Notes: generated by a model not told the origin, from the sequence alone. DNA of 53,706 nt from Porticoccaceae bacterium (GCA_018654575.1 JABILI010000087.1:1-53706), one strand, 5' to 3'. Shown: positions 18,129-27,497, numbered from the stretch's first letter. Program-made: numbers and translations.

Positions 18129-19109
18129 ATGAGCGAGCAAACGATTAAAAAAGTACTTATCACCGGTGCCAATGGTTTTATTGGCAATACACTGATGCGT
18201 TATTACAAGCACAACAATCAACCCGTCGTTGGTGTAGATCTGGTTGGCAATGGCACTGACATTGTTCAAGGTGATATTGCCGAACCCGATACCATCGCAA
18301 ATTTACTAGAGGAGTGCGACGTCATCGTCCACACCGCGGCATTAGTATCAAATGCAATGGAAGACAGTGATATGTGGCGAGTCAATGTATTGGCGACTCG
18401 AAACTTAATCTCTGCAGCAAAAAAGCATAAAGTCCGCCGTTTTGTACAGATATCTTCAATCGTTGCCTATGGTAACTCTGCAGAAGGAGAGCTTGACGAG
18501 GATCATCCGGTGCATGCCGATGGCGGCAGTTATGTCTTGACCAAACTGGCCTCGGAACATGCAGTACTTGCAGCTCAAGCAAACAGTGATATCGAAGTCG
18601 TCATCGTGCGTCCTGGCGACGCCTATGGGCCCGGCAGTCGTCCTTGGATCATCGCCCCACTTGAGGCTATTGCTAAAAATCAATTTATGCTTCCCGCCAA
18701 AGGGGAAGGCTTCTTTAGGCCAATTTATATTGATGATTTGGTCAGAGGCATAGCACTTGCAGCACATCATCCGGATGCGGCCGGTGAGATATTTAACTTA
18801 TCTTGCGAGGGCTACATGAGCACTAAAGACTATTTTGCTCCACACTATGAGTGGTTAGGCAAAAAAGGCCCAATGCTTGTGTCAACAAAGCTTGCGCTTA
18901 GAGTTTCAGCCATCGCCTCAAAGATTGCCGATCTTATGGGAAACCTCAATGAGGCCTCGCCGGCAACAGTGGTACAATTAGCCACCAAGAGCTGGTTCTC
19001 GATTAAAAAAGCAGAGCGAATTCTTGGTTGGACGCCTGAAGTTACTTTTGATGAAGGTATGAAGCGCTCCAAGCAATGGGCATCAGATAATGGTCTTTTA
19101 GGTAAATGA
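18129..19109 (+). CDS. NAD-dependent epimerase/dehydratase, 3-beta-HSD-like extended SDR
   Basis: The 326-residue extended SDR has GANGFIGNTL (NAD-binding glycine motif) near the N-terminus, HTAALVS and the catalytic Tyr-Lys pair in SYVLTKLASE, followed by VIVRPGDAYGPG. The PGDAYGPG segment and overall pattern are those of sterol/3-beta-hydroxysteroid dehydrogenase-like members rather than nucleotide-sugar epimerases. It could oxidise or reduce a hydroxyl in the same compound handled by the preceding SDR. It sits 38 bp after that gene and 43 bp before the dipeptidase gene. Substrate is unknown. Confidence 0.88.
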   Translation: MSEQTIKKVLITGANGFIGNTLMRYYKHNNQPVVGVDLVGNGTDIVQGDIAEPDTIANLLEECDVIVHTAALVSNAMEDSDMWRVNVLATRNLISAAKKHKVRRFVQISSIVAYGNSAEGELDEDHPVHADGGSYVLTKLASEHAVLAAQANSDIEVVIVRPGDAYGPGSRPWIIAPLEAIAKNQFMLPAKGEGFFRPIYIDDLVRGIALAAHHPDAAGEIFNLSCEGYMSTKDYFAPHYEWLGKKGPMLVSTKLALRVSAIASKIADLMGNLNEASPATVVQLATKSWFSIKKAERILGWTPEVTFDEGMKRSKQWASDNGLLGK

Positions 19110-19152
19110 TGGGCATTATTTAAGTCCAGCTATCAATGACGGGGTCGTCGCT

Positions 19153-20457
19153 ATGTCCAGATTATTAGTACCGCTACTCTTCCTCATCCTCAGCCAAGTC
19201 GGCTGTAATGTTAAACCTAAGGTAGAGGCAACAACAGCCGCACCCATAGATCAAAACGCTATTCTAATGGCTCAAGCACAGGCCATACATGCCTCTGCAT
19301 TGACCTTAGACGCACACGCGGATATCGAAATACCCGGCAAGCCTTCCATGTATGTCGGTTCTGATGGCCTGTCTAAAGTAGCGCCAACGAAAATGCGTGC
19401 TGGCGGACTGGATGCAGTGGTAATGTCTTTAGCCGTTGGCCCTATGCCCAGAAATGCAGAGGGTTATGCCGCGGCCAAAGCCTTGGCGCAAACCAAACTC
19501 GTAGCAGTGACCGCCCTGGCTGCGAACCCAAACAATAATGCGACAATCACAAAAAGTACAGACGAGCTTACTGCAGCCCACGCAGAGGGTAAATCAGCTC
19601 TGATTCTTGGCTTTCAAAATGCATTAATCTTGGGTACCGACGTGACCGGTATCGATCGCTTATACGACGTTGGGGTCAGGGTCTTTGCCCTCACGCACAT
19701 GGGTCACAACGACTTTGCGGACTCATCACGCACGCTATTTGATGGTGACACAGGTACCCGTGAGCCCGACGCAGAACATGGCGGCTTATCCGCTTTAGGG
19801 AAAGCGGCTGTGGTAAAAATCAATGCCCTCGGTGGCATTGTTGATGTTTCCCAACTATCTAGCCAAGCGGCTTTGCAAGCAATCGGCCTGTCTGTCGCAC
19901 CGGTTATTGCTAGCCATTCGAATGCGCGCGCACTGACCAATGTTAGCCGCAATCTCTCTGACCGAGAAATAGATCGGATTGGCGAGACCGGCGGTGTCAT
20001 TCATATAGCGCCATTTCGCGGCTACCTGTTTGACTCTTCAGCCCCAAACATGGACAAAAATATCCGTGCCGTTCGCAAAGAGTCCGGCATAGAAGAAGAC
20101 TATTTATATCCCTTTGAGCTGTATTGGGAAATTGATGATCTAGCCCTAAAGAGAGATTTCTTAACCCGCACCAGCGCCCTGCTCGGCCCCATCGGTTTAG
20201 ACGAAATGCTCGATCATGTTGACTACATCGTTGAGCGCATTGGTGTTGATCACGTTGGTATTGGCACCGACTTTAATCATGGTAGTGGCATTATTGGCTT
20301 TGATGACGCCAGTGAGGCACTAAACGTTACCCTAGCGCTACTAAAACGCGGCTACAGCAAAGACGATATTATCAAAATTTGGGGCGGCAATTTTATTCGC
20401 GTGTGGCGCGCCGCAGAAAAAGCCAGTGACGCTAGGGTTTTGAAGCCTCAGGAGTAA
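19153..20457 (+). CDS. membrane dipeptidase (peptidase M19) lipoprotein with altered metal-site residues
   Basis: The 434-residue product has a lipoprotein signal with lipobox SQVGC near residue 17. M19 renal-dipeptidase landmarks are present: DAHAD (His55, Asp57), THMGHNDFAD, IASHSNARAL (His255) and GIGTDFNHG. The position of the bridging Glu reads GFQNA (Gln155), and the DVSH position reads DVSQ (Gln234). M19 enzymes use two zinc ions to cleave dipeptides or related amides and lactones; the loss of two ligands suggests changed metal use or another reaction, although this may be a subfamily trait. It is the last gene of the run and its 3' end overlaps the convergent AraC-type gene by 26 bp. 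Confidence 0.87.
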   Translation: MSRLLVPLLFLILSQVGCNVKPKVEATTAAPIDQNAILMAQAQAIHASALTLDAHADIEIPGKPSMYVGSDGLSKVAPTKMRAGGLDAVVMSLAVGPMPRNAEGYAAAKALAQTKLVAVTALAANPNNNATITKSTDELTAAHAEGKSALILGFQNALILGTDVTGIDRLYDVGVRVFALTHMGHNDFADSSRTLFDGDTGTREPDAEHGGLSALGKAAVVKINALGGIVDVSQLSSQAALQAIGLSVAPVIASHSNARALTNVSRNLSDREIDRIGETGGVIHIAPFRGYLFDSSAPNMDKNIRAVRKESGIEEDYLYPFELYWEIDDLALKRDFLTRTSALLGPIGLDEMLDHVDYIVERIGVDHVGIGTDFNHGSGIIGFDDASEALNVTLALLKRGYSKDDIIKIWGGNFIRVWRAAEKASDARVLKPQE

Positions 20458-20908
20458 GTTCGATTCGATAAGAGCCGGCAGTGCGCCCTGTCCAGTGCTT
20501 AAAGCTGCGGTAGAATGAACCCGCCTCTGCATAGCCAAGTTGATAGGCAATTGAGTCGAATGAAAGGTCAGTATTTTTCAGATAGTAAAGTGCCAACTCT
20601 AATCGTAATTCGTTGAGTGAACCTTTGTAGCGCGTCCCCTCCTCGTCCAGCTTTCTTTGCAGAGTTCGGCTACTCATGCCAAGCATCTCGGCAATCATCT
20701 GACTGGGCGGGGCTTGCTGTTTTAGTACCAAACGCAATAAGTTCTTAACTTGATCAGCCACCAATTGTTTCTTATCCAAACCGGCTAAGATGGTGGTGGC
20801 ATGATCCAATAACATTTGTAGTAGCTGTTCATTAGCCTGCGGGGAAACATCACCTAGCGGACTCTCAAAAAACCGGAATCCACTCGATGGCTGAAATAGT
20901 GACCACAC
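20432..20908 (-). CDS. AraC-family DNA-binding protein lacking the usual sensor domain
   Basis: The product of 158 residues contains a complete AraC double helix-turn-helix: IAEMLGMSSRTLQRKLDEEG, then DSIAYQLGYAEAGSFYRSFK and HWTGRTAGSYR. Full-length regulators of this OruR/ArgR-like branch have about 330 residues with an N-terminal ligand-binding domain of about 190. Here the frame opens only at 20941 (in-frame stop), and the first usable start is GTG 20908, so the sensor domain is absent. There is no room for it before the divergent flavoprotein gene. It may be a decayed remnant or a short constitutive binder. Its position suggests it once controlled the divergent flavoprotein/GlpD/kinase genes. 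Confidence 0.72.
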   Translation of the reverse strand: MWSLFQPSSGFRFFESPLGDVSPQANEQLLQMLLDHATTILAGLDKKQLVADQVKNLLRLVLKQQAPPSQMIAEMLGMSSRTLQRKLDEEGTRYKGSLNELRLELALYYLKNTDLSFDSIAYQLGYAEAGSFYRSFKHWTGRTAGSYRIELTPEASKP

Positions 20909-21069
20909 TGTCAGACTTTGACAGCGACTATTCTGACGTCACAGGTTAATATCAACCAAACGAGTATACCTTAGGAGTTGAGGATTTCGTTGTCATAGAC
21001 GCTATACTTGCCGGACATTTAGCGGTCAACGTCAGTTATCGTAAATTAGAGTTATAAAGGGTGATAAAT

Positions 21070-22686
21070 ATGCGGTTATGGAATGGCTGGGGTAATGAGA
21101 ATAGTGATTTAACCATGGAGTTGAACAACGGCTTAAGTATGCTGTTGCAGGCACTGGTTGGTCCTGGCACTCCACTCCCCCAAGCGACATTGAATGAGGT
21201 TATCGCAAAGGTCCCACCAACAAGGCTAGATGATCATCCTCTGATTAATAGCGCGGCTGAGATTCGCGTGCGGCATGCCCGCGGTCAAAGCCTACCTGAC
21301 TGGTTGGATATGCACAGTGGTGATGTCAGCACCTTTCCTGACGGTGTTGCAATGCCAGAATCATCCGAGCAAGTGCGTGAGCTGCTGGATCATGCTAAAG
21401 CCAATGATATTGTTGTAATACCCTATGGCGGCGGCACCTCAGTCGTTGGGCACATCAACCCTGAGGAAAGTGATAGACCCGTACTAACCATCGACATGGG
21501 CAACATGAACCAATTGCTTAATATTGACACCGAGAGTCAGTTAGCTACTTTTGGCGCTGGCATCGCAGGCCCCGCAGTAGAGGAAGCCCTGAAAAAACAG
21601 GGCTTCACCCTCGGTCATTTTCCCCAGTCATGGGAGCTCTCGACGCTGGGTGGCTGGGTCGCCAGTCGCTCGAGTGGTCAACAGTCAATACACTATGGCC
21701 GAATAGAGAATCTGTTCGCTGGCGGCAGTATTGAGACTCTCGCTGGCACCTTGGATATACCGACAATTCCAGCCTCCTCGGCAGGGCCCGATGTTCGAGA
21801 GATGATCCTCGGTTCTGAAGGACGTATGGGTATTATCACTGAGGTAACAGTGCGTATAACGCCTCTACCTGAAAAAGAGTTGTTTCAGGTGGTCTTTTTC
21901 CCCTCATGGGAAATTGGCATTACCGTAGCCAGAGAATTAATCCAGCAACGAGTAGCATTGTCGATGGTGCGACTCAGTAACCCACTTGAAACTACTAGCC
22001 TTCTTTATATGGGCGCCGGTGAAGATAGTAGCGGTGTCGTTGCTTTAGAACAGGCACTTGCTGAAAAAGGCATTGGCTCCGGTAAAGTCATGATGACCCT
22101 TGGTGTCACTGGGTCTGCCCGGCACTGTGAAGCAGCCCATCAACTTGCCCTAGATCATTGCTCTAACCACGGTGGTGTGGCCGACCAATTAGGACTTGGT
22201 GATAACTGGGCCCATGGCCGATTTCGTGCACCCTACCTACGTGATCCGTTGGGTGCTGCTGGTTACGCCGCAGATACTATGGAAACCGCAGTAGACTGGT
22301 CAAAAGTGCCGCAGGCCGCAGAAAATATAGAGCAAGCCATTCGCACAGCGCTGGCCGATGAAGGTGAGCAGGTTCATGCCTATACCCATCTATCTCACGT
22401 CTATGGTCAGGGCTCGAGTATTTATACCACCTATCTATTCCGTCTCGGCGACAGCTATCAACAAGGTATGGATCGCTGGGTCAAACTTAAGAAAGCGGGT
22501 GCTGATCAAATCGTTGGCCATGGCGGCACTATTAGTCATCAGCACGGAGTAGGTAGAGACCACAGAAACTATTTGAGCGCTGAAAAAGGACCACTTGGAA
22601 TCGCCGCAATTAACAACCTGTGTGAATTATTTGACCCAAATGGTCAAATGAATCCGGGCAAGCTACTTCCAGATAGTGAGCACTAA
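21070..22686 (+). CDS. FAD-binding oxidase, alkyldihydroxyacetonephosphate synthase-like
   Basis: The protein of 538 residues has the p-cresol methylhydroxylase/VAO-type FAD domain: YGGGTSVVGH for FAD pyrophosphate, LGGWVASRSSGQQS and ILGSEGRMGIITEV. The C-terminal GHGGTISHQHGVG matches the histidine loop of alkyldihydroxyacetonephosphate synthase (AGPS), which exchanges an acyl for an alkyl chain on DHAP to make ether lipids. It could equally be a D-2-hydroxyacid oxidase of similar fold. A GTG at 21061 is in frame, but ATG 21070 has AAAGG nine bases upstream and is preferred. Five bases separate it from the GlpD-like gene, so DHAP and glycerol phosphate chemistry is shared; the pathway direction is unknown. 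Confidence 0.85.
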   Translation: MRLWNGWGNENSDLTMELNNGLSMLLQALVGPGTPLPQATLNEVIAKVPPTRLDDHPLINSAAEIRVRHARGQSLPDWLDMHSGDVSTFPDGVAMPESSEQVRELLDHAKANDIVVIPYGGGTSVVGHINPEESDRPVLTIDMGNMNQLLNIDTESQLATFGAGIAGPAVEEALKKQGFTLGHFPQSWELSTLGGWVASRSSGQQSIHYGRIENLFAGGSIETLAGTLDIPTIPASSAGPDVREMILGSEGRMGIITEVTVRITPLPEKELFQVVFFPSWEIGITVARELIQQRVALSMVRLSNPLETTSLLYMGAGEDSSGVVALEQALAEKGIGSGKVMMTLGVTGSARHCEAAHQLALDHCSNHGGVADQLGLGDNWAHGRFRAPYLRDPLGAAGYAADTMETAVDWSKVPQAAENIEQAIRTALADEGEQVHAYTHLSHVYGQGSSIYTTYLFRLGDSYQQGMDRWVKLKKAGADQIVGHGGTISHQHGVGRDHRNYLSAEKGPLGIAAINNLCELFDPNGQMNPGKLLPDSEH

Positions 22687-22691
22687 ATACC

Positions 22692-24284
22692 ATGAAGGGA
22701 TTCACTGATCGCCAGCAATTATTGGCAAAAATGCGCAATGGCGAGTCTCTCGACTGGGATATTATTGTTGTCGGTGGCGGCATTACCGGTGCTGGTGTGC
22801 TCCGTGAGGCTAGGCGTCGCGGGTACCGAGTTTTATTATTGGAACAGCAAGATTTCTCTTGGGGCACCTCCAGTCGCTCATCAAAAATGGTGCATGGTGG
22901 TTTGCGCTACCTGGCTGCTGGCGATGTAAAGCTAACAAAGGAGTCTGTAGTAGAGCGAGAGCGATTATTAACAGAGGCACCCGGATTAGTCGATCGAATC
23001 GCCTTTTATTTTACCTTCCGCAAAGGCTTATTTCCTGGCCGCTTGGCCATGACAGTCATTCTTGCTATCTATGATTTTCTTGCTGGCATAAAGGACCACC
23101 GATACTGCAACAACGACCAACTCATAAACCGATTTCCAGGGCTCGACAAGACGAACCTTAAAGGTGCCAGTTACTATACCGATGCCATGGTGGATGATTC
23201 ACGCCTAGTCATGCGGGTATTACAAGATAGTATTGATGATGGGGGCCATGCACTAAATTACACAAAAGTTACGGGTCTATTGTTTGAAAACGAAAAGGTC
23301 TGTGGCGTCAGCGTCGAAGATACCGATACAGCCACTGTAATCGAGTTAAGAGCCTCCGCGGTGATCAATGCGACAGGTGCATGGGCTGATCGTTTACGAA
23401 ATGAGGTCAATAGCGAAAAACGCATTCGACCGCTGCGGGGCAGCCATATAATTATCCCAAAGTCTTTATATCCTATGTCCGATGTAATGACTTTCTTACA
23501 TCAAGATGACAAACGGGGTGTTTATGCCTATCCCTGGGAAGGAACCACCGTTTTAGGGACCACTGACCTAGATCATGCTGAAGATTTAGATATTGAGGCG
23601 AGTATTTCTAATCAAGAAACCGATTATCTGCTCAATGCGTTTAATCACCAGTTTCCTCACCACAAACTTACCCGCGCGGACGTCTTGTCCACCTGGGCCG
23701 GAGTGCGACCTGTTATTGCCGCTGAGCGAGGAAGGAATCCCTCTAAAGAGCGGCGTGATCACGCCGTATGGTCCGATAATGGACTCATTACCGTTAGTGG
23801 AGGCAAACTTACCACCTTTAGGTTAATTGCTCTAGATGCTTTGGCTGCAGCAGCAGATAGCCTGCCAAAATCTTCTTTAGTCGGTGATGAGCCTATGTTT
23901 GTTAAGCCGGATATTAGAGCCAACGAGCTTCTACCCAACAACCCTCAGTGGGCACAGCGTCTTCTGGGTCGTTATGGACAAAAAGCGCAAACATTACTTG
24001 AGGAAAGTGGTACAAATGAACATATCAGCCTCGGTGAGACAGAGTTTTGTTTGGCCGAGTGCCGCTGGGCTGTTAAGTATGAGGCCGTAAAACACCTCGA
24101 CGATCTACTTCTTAGAAGAACTAGGCTCGGCATGTGCTTACCCAATGGTGGTGACGCATTGTACCCAGCGTTAAAAGACATTTTCTCCACCGAACGCAAT
24201 TGGGATAATGTCCGCTGGGAAGAAGAACTCAGTCGCTATAAGGCTATTTGGCAAGGATATTACAGCCTGCCTGACAACCCTTGA
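22692..24284 (+). CDS. glycerol-3-phosphate dehydrogenase/oxidase (GlpD/GlpO family)
   Basis: The 530-residue flavoprotein has the FAD Rossmann motif VVGGGITGAGVLREARRRG near residues 22-41 and SSRSSKMVHGGLRYL, the family signature. INATGAWAD and VSGGKLTTFR follow, and a C-terminal DAO_C region comes last. Family members oxidise sn-glycerol-3-phosphate to dihydroxyacetone phosphate and pass electrons to quinone at the inner membrane. It sits between the AGPS-like and FGGY kinase genes (gaps of 5 and 13 bp). No glpF or glpR is nearby, so this is probably a paralogue serving that specialised pathway rather than the main glycerol enzyme. Confidence 0.9.
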   Translation: MKGFTDRQQLLAKMRNGESLDWDIIVVGGGITGAGVLREARRRGYRVLLLEQQDFSWGTSSRSSKMVHGGLRYLAAGDVKLTKESVVERERLLTEAPGLVDRIAFYFTFRKGLFPGRLAMTVILAIYDFLAGIKDHRYCNNDQLINRFPGLDKTNLKGASYYTDAMVDDSRLVMRVLQDSIDDGGHALNYTKVTGLLFENEKVCGVSVEDTDTATVIELRASAVINATGAWADRLRNEVNSEKRIRPLRGSHIIIPKSLYPMSDVMTFLHQDDKRGVYAYPWEGTTVLGTTDLDHAEDLDIEASISNQETDYLLNAFNHQFPHHKLTRADVLSTWAGVRPVIAAERGRNPSKERRDHAVWSDNGLITVSGGKLTTFRLIALDALAAAADSLPKSSLVGDEPMFVKPDIRANELLPNNPQWAQRLLGRYGQKAQTLLEESGTNEHISLGETEFCLAECRWAVKYEAVKHLDDLLLRRTRLGMCLPNGGDALYPALKDIFSTERNWDNVRWEEELSRYKAIWQGYYSLPDNP

Positions 24285-24297
24285 ATAAGAGGTCGCT

Positions 24298-25854
24298 ATG
24301 GAAAATCCACAATACTTTTTAAGCATTGATAACGGCACCCAAAGTGTCCGCGCCATGGTTTTTGATAGCAACGGTCAACTGATCGCCAAGAGTAAAATCG
24401 AGATAGAGCCTTATTTTTCGGATCAAGCTGGTTGGGCAGAACAGCATGCAGACTACTTCTGGAATGCACTTTGTGAGGCATGTCATGCACTTTGGCCCCA
24501 ATTGCCTGTTCCCAAAGACTCAATTACAGCAGTATCAGTCACAACCCAAAGAGCTACCGTTGTTCCGATGGATAGTGACAATCAACCATTACGCTCAGCT
24601 ATAAGCTGGTTAGATCAGCGCCAAGTTGATACTAAACCAACATTAGGCACGCTAGAGTCGATACTGATGAGCTTGGTCCGTGCAAAATCCTTTGTCGACC
24701 TAATGCACAGTCAAGCCGAGGCAAACTGGATTGAGCAGAATCAACCAGAACTGTGGCAACAAGTTCATAAGTTTCTATTACTCTCGGGCTTCCACACCTA
24801 CAAATTAACAGGTCAGTACACTGATGCTGTTGCTAGCACTGTGGGCTTTTTACCCTTTGACTACAAAAAACTGAAATGGGCTGAAGATAAAGACTGGACC
24901 TGGCGAGCCCTGCCGATTACTCGCGACATGTTGCCCGAATTATTACCTGCCGGTGCTACCCTTGGGAAGGTCACATCAGGAGCTGCCAAGCAAACAGGTA
25001 TTCCCAAAGGACTACCACTCATTGCGAGCGGATCAGATAAAGCCTGTGAGGTCTTGGGTACTGGTTGTATCGATTCTCAGACGGGTAGCCTTAGTTATGG
25101 CAGTTTAGCCACGCTGAATATAGCAACCGATAAATATCTTGAAGCTATCCCCTTCCATCCGGCCTACCCTGGCGTAATCCCCAACACGTTCAATGTTGAA
25201 ATGATGGTACAACGAGGCTATTGGATGGTCAGTTGGTTTAAAAAAGAATTTGGCCTGAGAGAAGAGCAGCTAGCGGCAAATCAGGGTGTATCTCCAGAAT
25301 CACTATTCGATGATTTACTTGCCAGTGTGCCTGCAGGTTGCCAAGGCCTTATGCTACAACCGTATTGGTCGCCGTCTAATGGCGATGGCCCGGAAACACG
25401 AGGTGCGATTATTGGCTTCAATGAGGAACACACCAGAGCCCATTTATATCGCGCCATGATCGAAGGTCTTACCTATGCTCTTCGCGAAGGCAAAGAACTT
25501 CTAGAAAAACGCAGTAAAAAACCAATAACCAGACTAGTGGTTTCAGGTGGAGGTTCGCAAAGTGATCAGGTGATGCAGATCACCGCTGATATCTTTGGTA
25601 TGACCGTTTATCGTCCACACACTTTTGAGACATCGTCCTTAGGTGCCGCCATTGCCAGCGCCGTAGGTATGGGCGTATACCCCGATTTTTCCACTGCAGT
25701 GACTAAGATGACTCATGATGGTGATTTATTCGAGCCTAATGCAATGAATAAGGCGATCTACGATGATTTATATCATGGTGTATATAAAAAGATGTATGGG
25801 CAGTTAAAACCCAGTTACGAGGCGATACGATCTATTACTAGTAGGTTAGGTTAA
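24298..25854 (+). CDS. FGGY-family carbohydrate/polyol kinase
   Basis: The 518-residue protein has the two actin-like ATPase domains of FGGY kinases: SIDNGTQSVRAMVFD at the N-terminus binds phosphate, GWAEQHADYFW matches the substrate-site element, and SGGGSQSDQVMQITADIFG is the ATP-binding signature near the C-terminus. It is related to glycerol and xylulose kinases, but I cannot assign the sugar or polyol. GAGG lies upstream of the ATG at a normal distance. It is last in the three-gene set and converges on msrQ with only 7 bp between. A role phosphorylating glycerol or a glyceryl compound for the neighbouring enzymes is inference. Confidence 0.88.
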   Translation: MENPQYFLSIDNGTQSVRAMVFDSNGQLIAKSKIEIEPYFSDQAGWAEQHADYFWNALCEACHALWPQLPVPKDSITAVSVTTQRATVVPMDSDNQPLRSAISWLDQRQVDTKPTLGTLESILMSLVRAKSFVDLMHSQAEANWIEQNQPELWQQVHKFLLLSGFHTYKLTGQYTDAVASTVGFLPFDYKKLKWAEDKDWTWRALPITRDMLPELLPAGATLGKVTSGAAKQTGIPKGLPLIASGSDKACEVLGTGCIDSQTGSLSYGSLATLNIATDKYLEAIPFHPAYPGVIPNTFNVEMMVQRGYWMVSWFKKEFGLREEQLAANQGVSPESLFDDLLASVPAGCQGLMLQPYWSPSNGDGPETRGAIIGFNEEHTRAHLYRAMIEGLTYALREGKELLEKRSKKPITRLVVSGGGSQSDQVMQITADIFGMTVYRPHTFETSSLGAAIASAVGMGVYPDFSTAVTKMTHDGDLFEPNAMNKAIYDDLYHGVYKKMYGQLKPSYEAIRSITSRLG

Positions 25855-25861
25855 AGCGATA

Positions 25862-26479
25862 TTATCGTGAAAGGAGTTTCTCTTTCCAGCCGCGCAATTT
25901 TTTATACCTAAACACCATAAGCGCAGCGTAAATGGCAAAATAAATCAACGGTTCAATAATCTCAGATTTAACCGACCAGTAGAAATGAATCACCACCAAC
26001 AGCGCGATGAGATAAGTAAAGTTATGCAGCGTTTGCCACTTGCCTTTCATCTTCCTGCGTAGTTTGGTAATGGACGTGATGGCTAGCGCCATGAGAAGCA
26101 TAAATGCTGACATGCCGACAGTGATGTAGGGTCGTTCAAACACTTCCTCAATAAACAATCTCACATCAAATTGGACTTCGAAAAACAAGAAGTTGAGCAT
26201 ATGACACAGCGCGTAAGTAAAGGCATAGAGACCTATCATCCTTCTAAAATGCATGAGAAAGGTTAATTTAAATCGTTTGGCGATAGGCGAGATTAACAAG
26301 CTGATCAAAAGTAGATTAAGCGCGCCAATACCGGTGAAGTGGATAACGGCTTCAACTGGATCACCCCCGAGTTGATCAGTAAAGGCCCCGTAATATAAAT
26401 TTAGTAACGGATAGAGCGCAGCCAAATGTACTAGAACTTTAAGGTAGGGAATCCTCTTTTGAGAAACAGTAATCGCCAT
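25862..26479 (-). CDS. msrQ: MsrQ, haem-binding membrane subunit of periplasmic methionine sulfoxide reductase
   Basis: The 205-residue membrane protein has about six spans of the ferric-reductase-like fold with histidines for haem (for example MHFRRMIGLYAF, ALCHMLNF and WQTLHNFTY). MsrQ passes electrons from the quinone pool or flavin reductase to the molybdenum enzyme MsrP. The gene follows msrP with a 4-bp gap, the usual order. Length is normal. Confidence 0.93.
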   Translation of the reverse strand: MAITVSQKRIPYLKVLVHLAALYPLLNLYYGAFTDQLGGDPVEAVIHFTGIGALNLLLISLLISPIAKRFKLTFLMHFRRMIGLYAFTYALCHMLNFLFFEVQFDVRLFIEEVFERPYITVGMSAFMLLMALAITSITKLRRKMKGKWQTLHNFTYLIALLVVIHFYWSVKSEIIEPLIYFAIYAALMVFRYKKLRGWKEKLLSR

Positions 26480-26483
26480 AGGC

Positions 26484-27497
26484 TTAGTAGTATTTTCTTA
26501 GATTCATATCGCTATAAAGATCGGCTACCTGTTCACCGTAGCCATTAAAGGGCAGGGTCGGAATCCGATTTTGGGCAAAAATTCCGCCCGTAGTAATCCG
26601 TCGTTCACTGGCTTGACTCCACCGAGGATGGTCGACCGCAGGGTTAACATTAGCGTAAAAGCCGTACTCGTTAGCTGCGAGTAGGTTCCACGTCGTTGGC
26701 GGCTTTTTTTCAACAAACTTGATACCGACAACCGACTTAATACTTTTAAATCCATATTTCCAAGGCACTACCAAACGTATTGGGGCTCCGTTCTGAGGAG
26801 GTAACGTTTTGCCATAGAGTCCAACACTCATTAGGGCAAGAGGGTTCATAGCTTCATCTATTCGCAGCCCCTCCACATAAGGGTAATCAATTCCACCCCC
26901 CAGTCGCCGACTTCGTTGACCGGGCATCTGCACAGGGTCATACAGTGTTTCAAAGGCAAGGTATTTAGCGCGAGAAGTAGGCTTAGCTTTTTTAACCAGC
27001 TCGGCTAGGGAGAAACCAATCCAGGGCACCACCATAGACCAAGCTTCAACACAGCGCAGTCGATAAATACGCTCTTCGAGATCAAACGAAGAATAGAGGT
27101 CCTCGTAACCGAGGGTCAGTGGGTTTTCAACTTCACCGGAAATTTTTAACTGCCAAGGATCAACCTTGAATGATTGTGATAATGCTGATGGTTGTTGTTT
27201 CTCAACCCCAAACTCATAAAAGTTATTATGCGAGGTGATTTTAGCTTCCGGCGTTAACGCCTCGCCAATGCCACCTTTTAATGCGGCGTAGCTTAGGTTA
27301 TTTTGCGCAAACAAAGCGTCAGGTGTTTCTTCTTCGCCGAAGATATCCAAAATACCAGCGCTGGCTGGTAACGACAGTAGACTTGCCGCACCCAAGAATC
27401 CCATTTTCTTAATAACATCACGACGCTGATGGTAAACATTCTCGTCGGTTACCGTATGCTCTTTGCAATCACTCGCAGATGTGATTTTGATAATCAT
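26484..27497 (-). CDS. msrP: MsrP, periplasmic methionine sulfoxide reductase, molybdopterin subunit
   Basis: The 337-residue protein has a twin-arginine signal ([13 protein letters not shown]) followed by a hydrophobic stretch ending near PASA, so it is folded with its cofactor and exported by Tat; tatABC is in this window. The sulfite-oxidase-like domain contains [15 protein letters not shown], where the Cys ligates molybdenum. MsrP repairs oxidised methionine residues in envelope proteins. AAAGGG eight bases before ATG 27497 is the ribosome binding site. It forms an operon with msrQ. Confidence 0.94.
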   Translation of the reverse strand: MIIKITSASDCKEHTVTDENVYHQRRDVIKKMGFLGAASLLSLPASAGILDIFGEEETPDALFAQNNLSYAALKGGIGEALTPEAKITSHNNFYEFGVEKQQPSALSQSFKVDPWQLKISGEVENPLTLGYEDLYSSFDLEERIYRLRCVEAWSMVVPWIGFSLAELVKKAKPTSRAKYLAFETLYDPVQMPGQRSRRLGGGIDYPYVEGLRIDEAMNPLALMSVGLYGKTLPPQNGAPIRLVVPWKYGFKSIKSVVGIKFVEKKPPTTWNLLAANEYGFYANVNPAVDHPRWSQASERRITTGGIFAQNRIPTLPFNGYGEQVADLYSDMNLRKYY

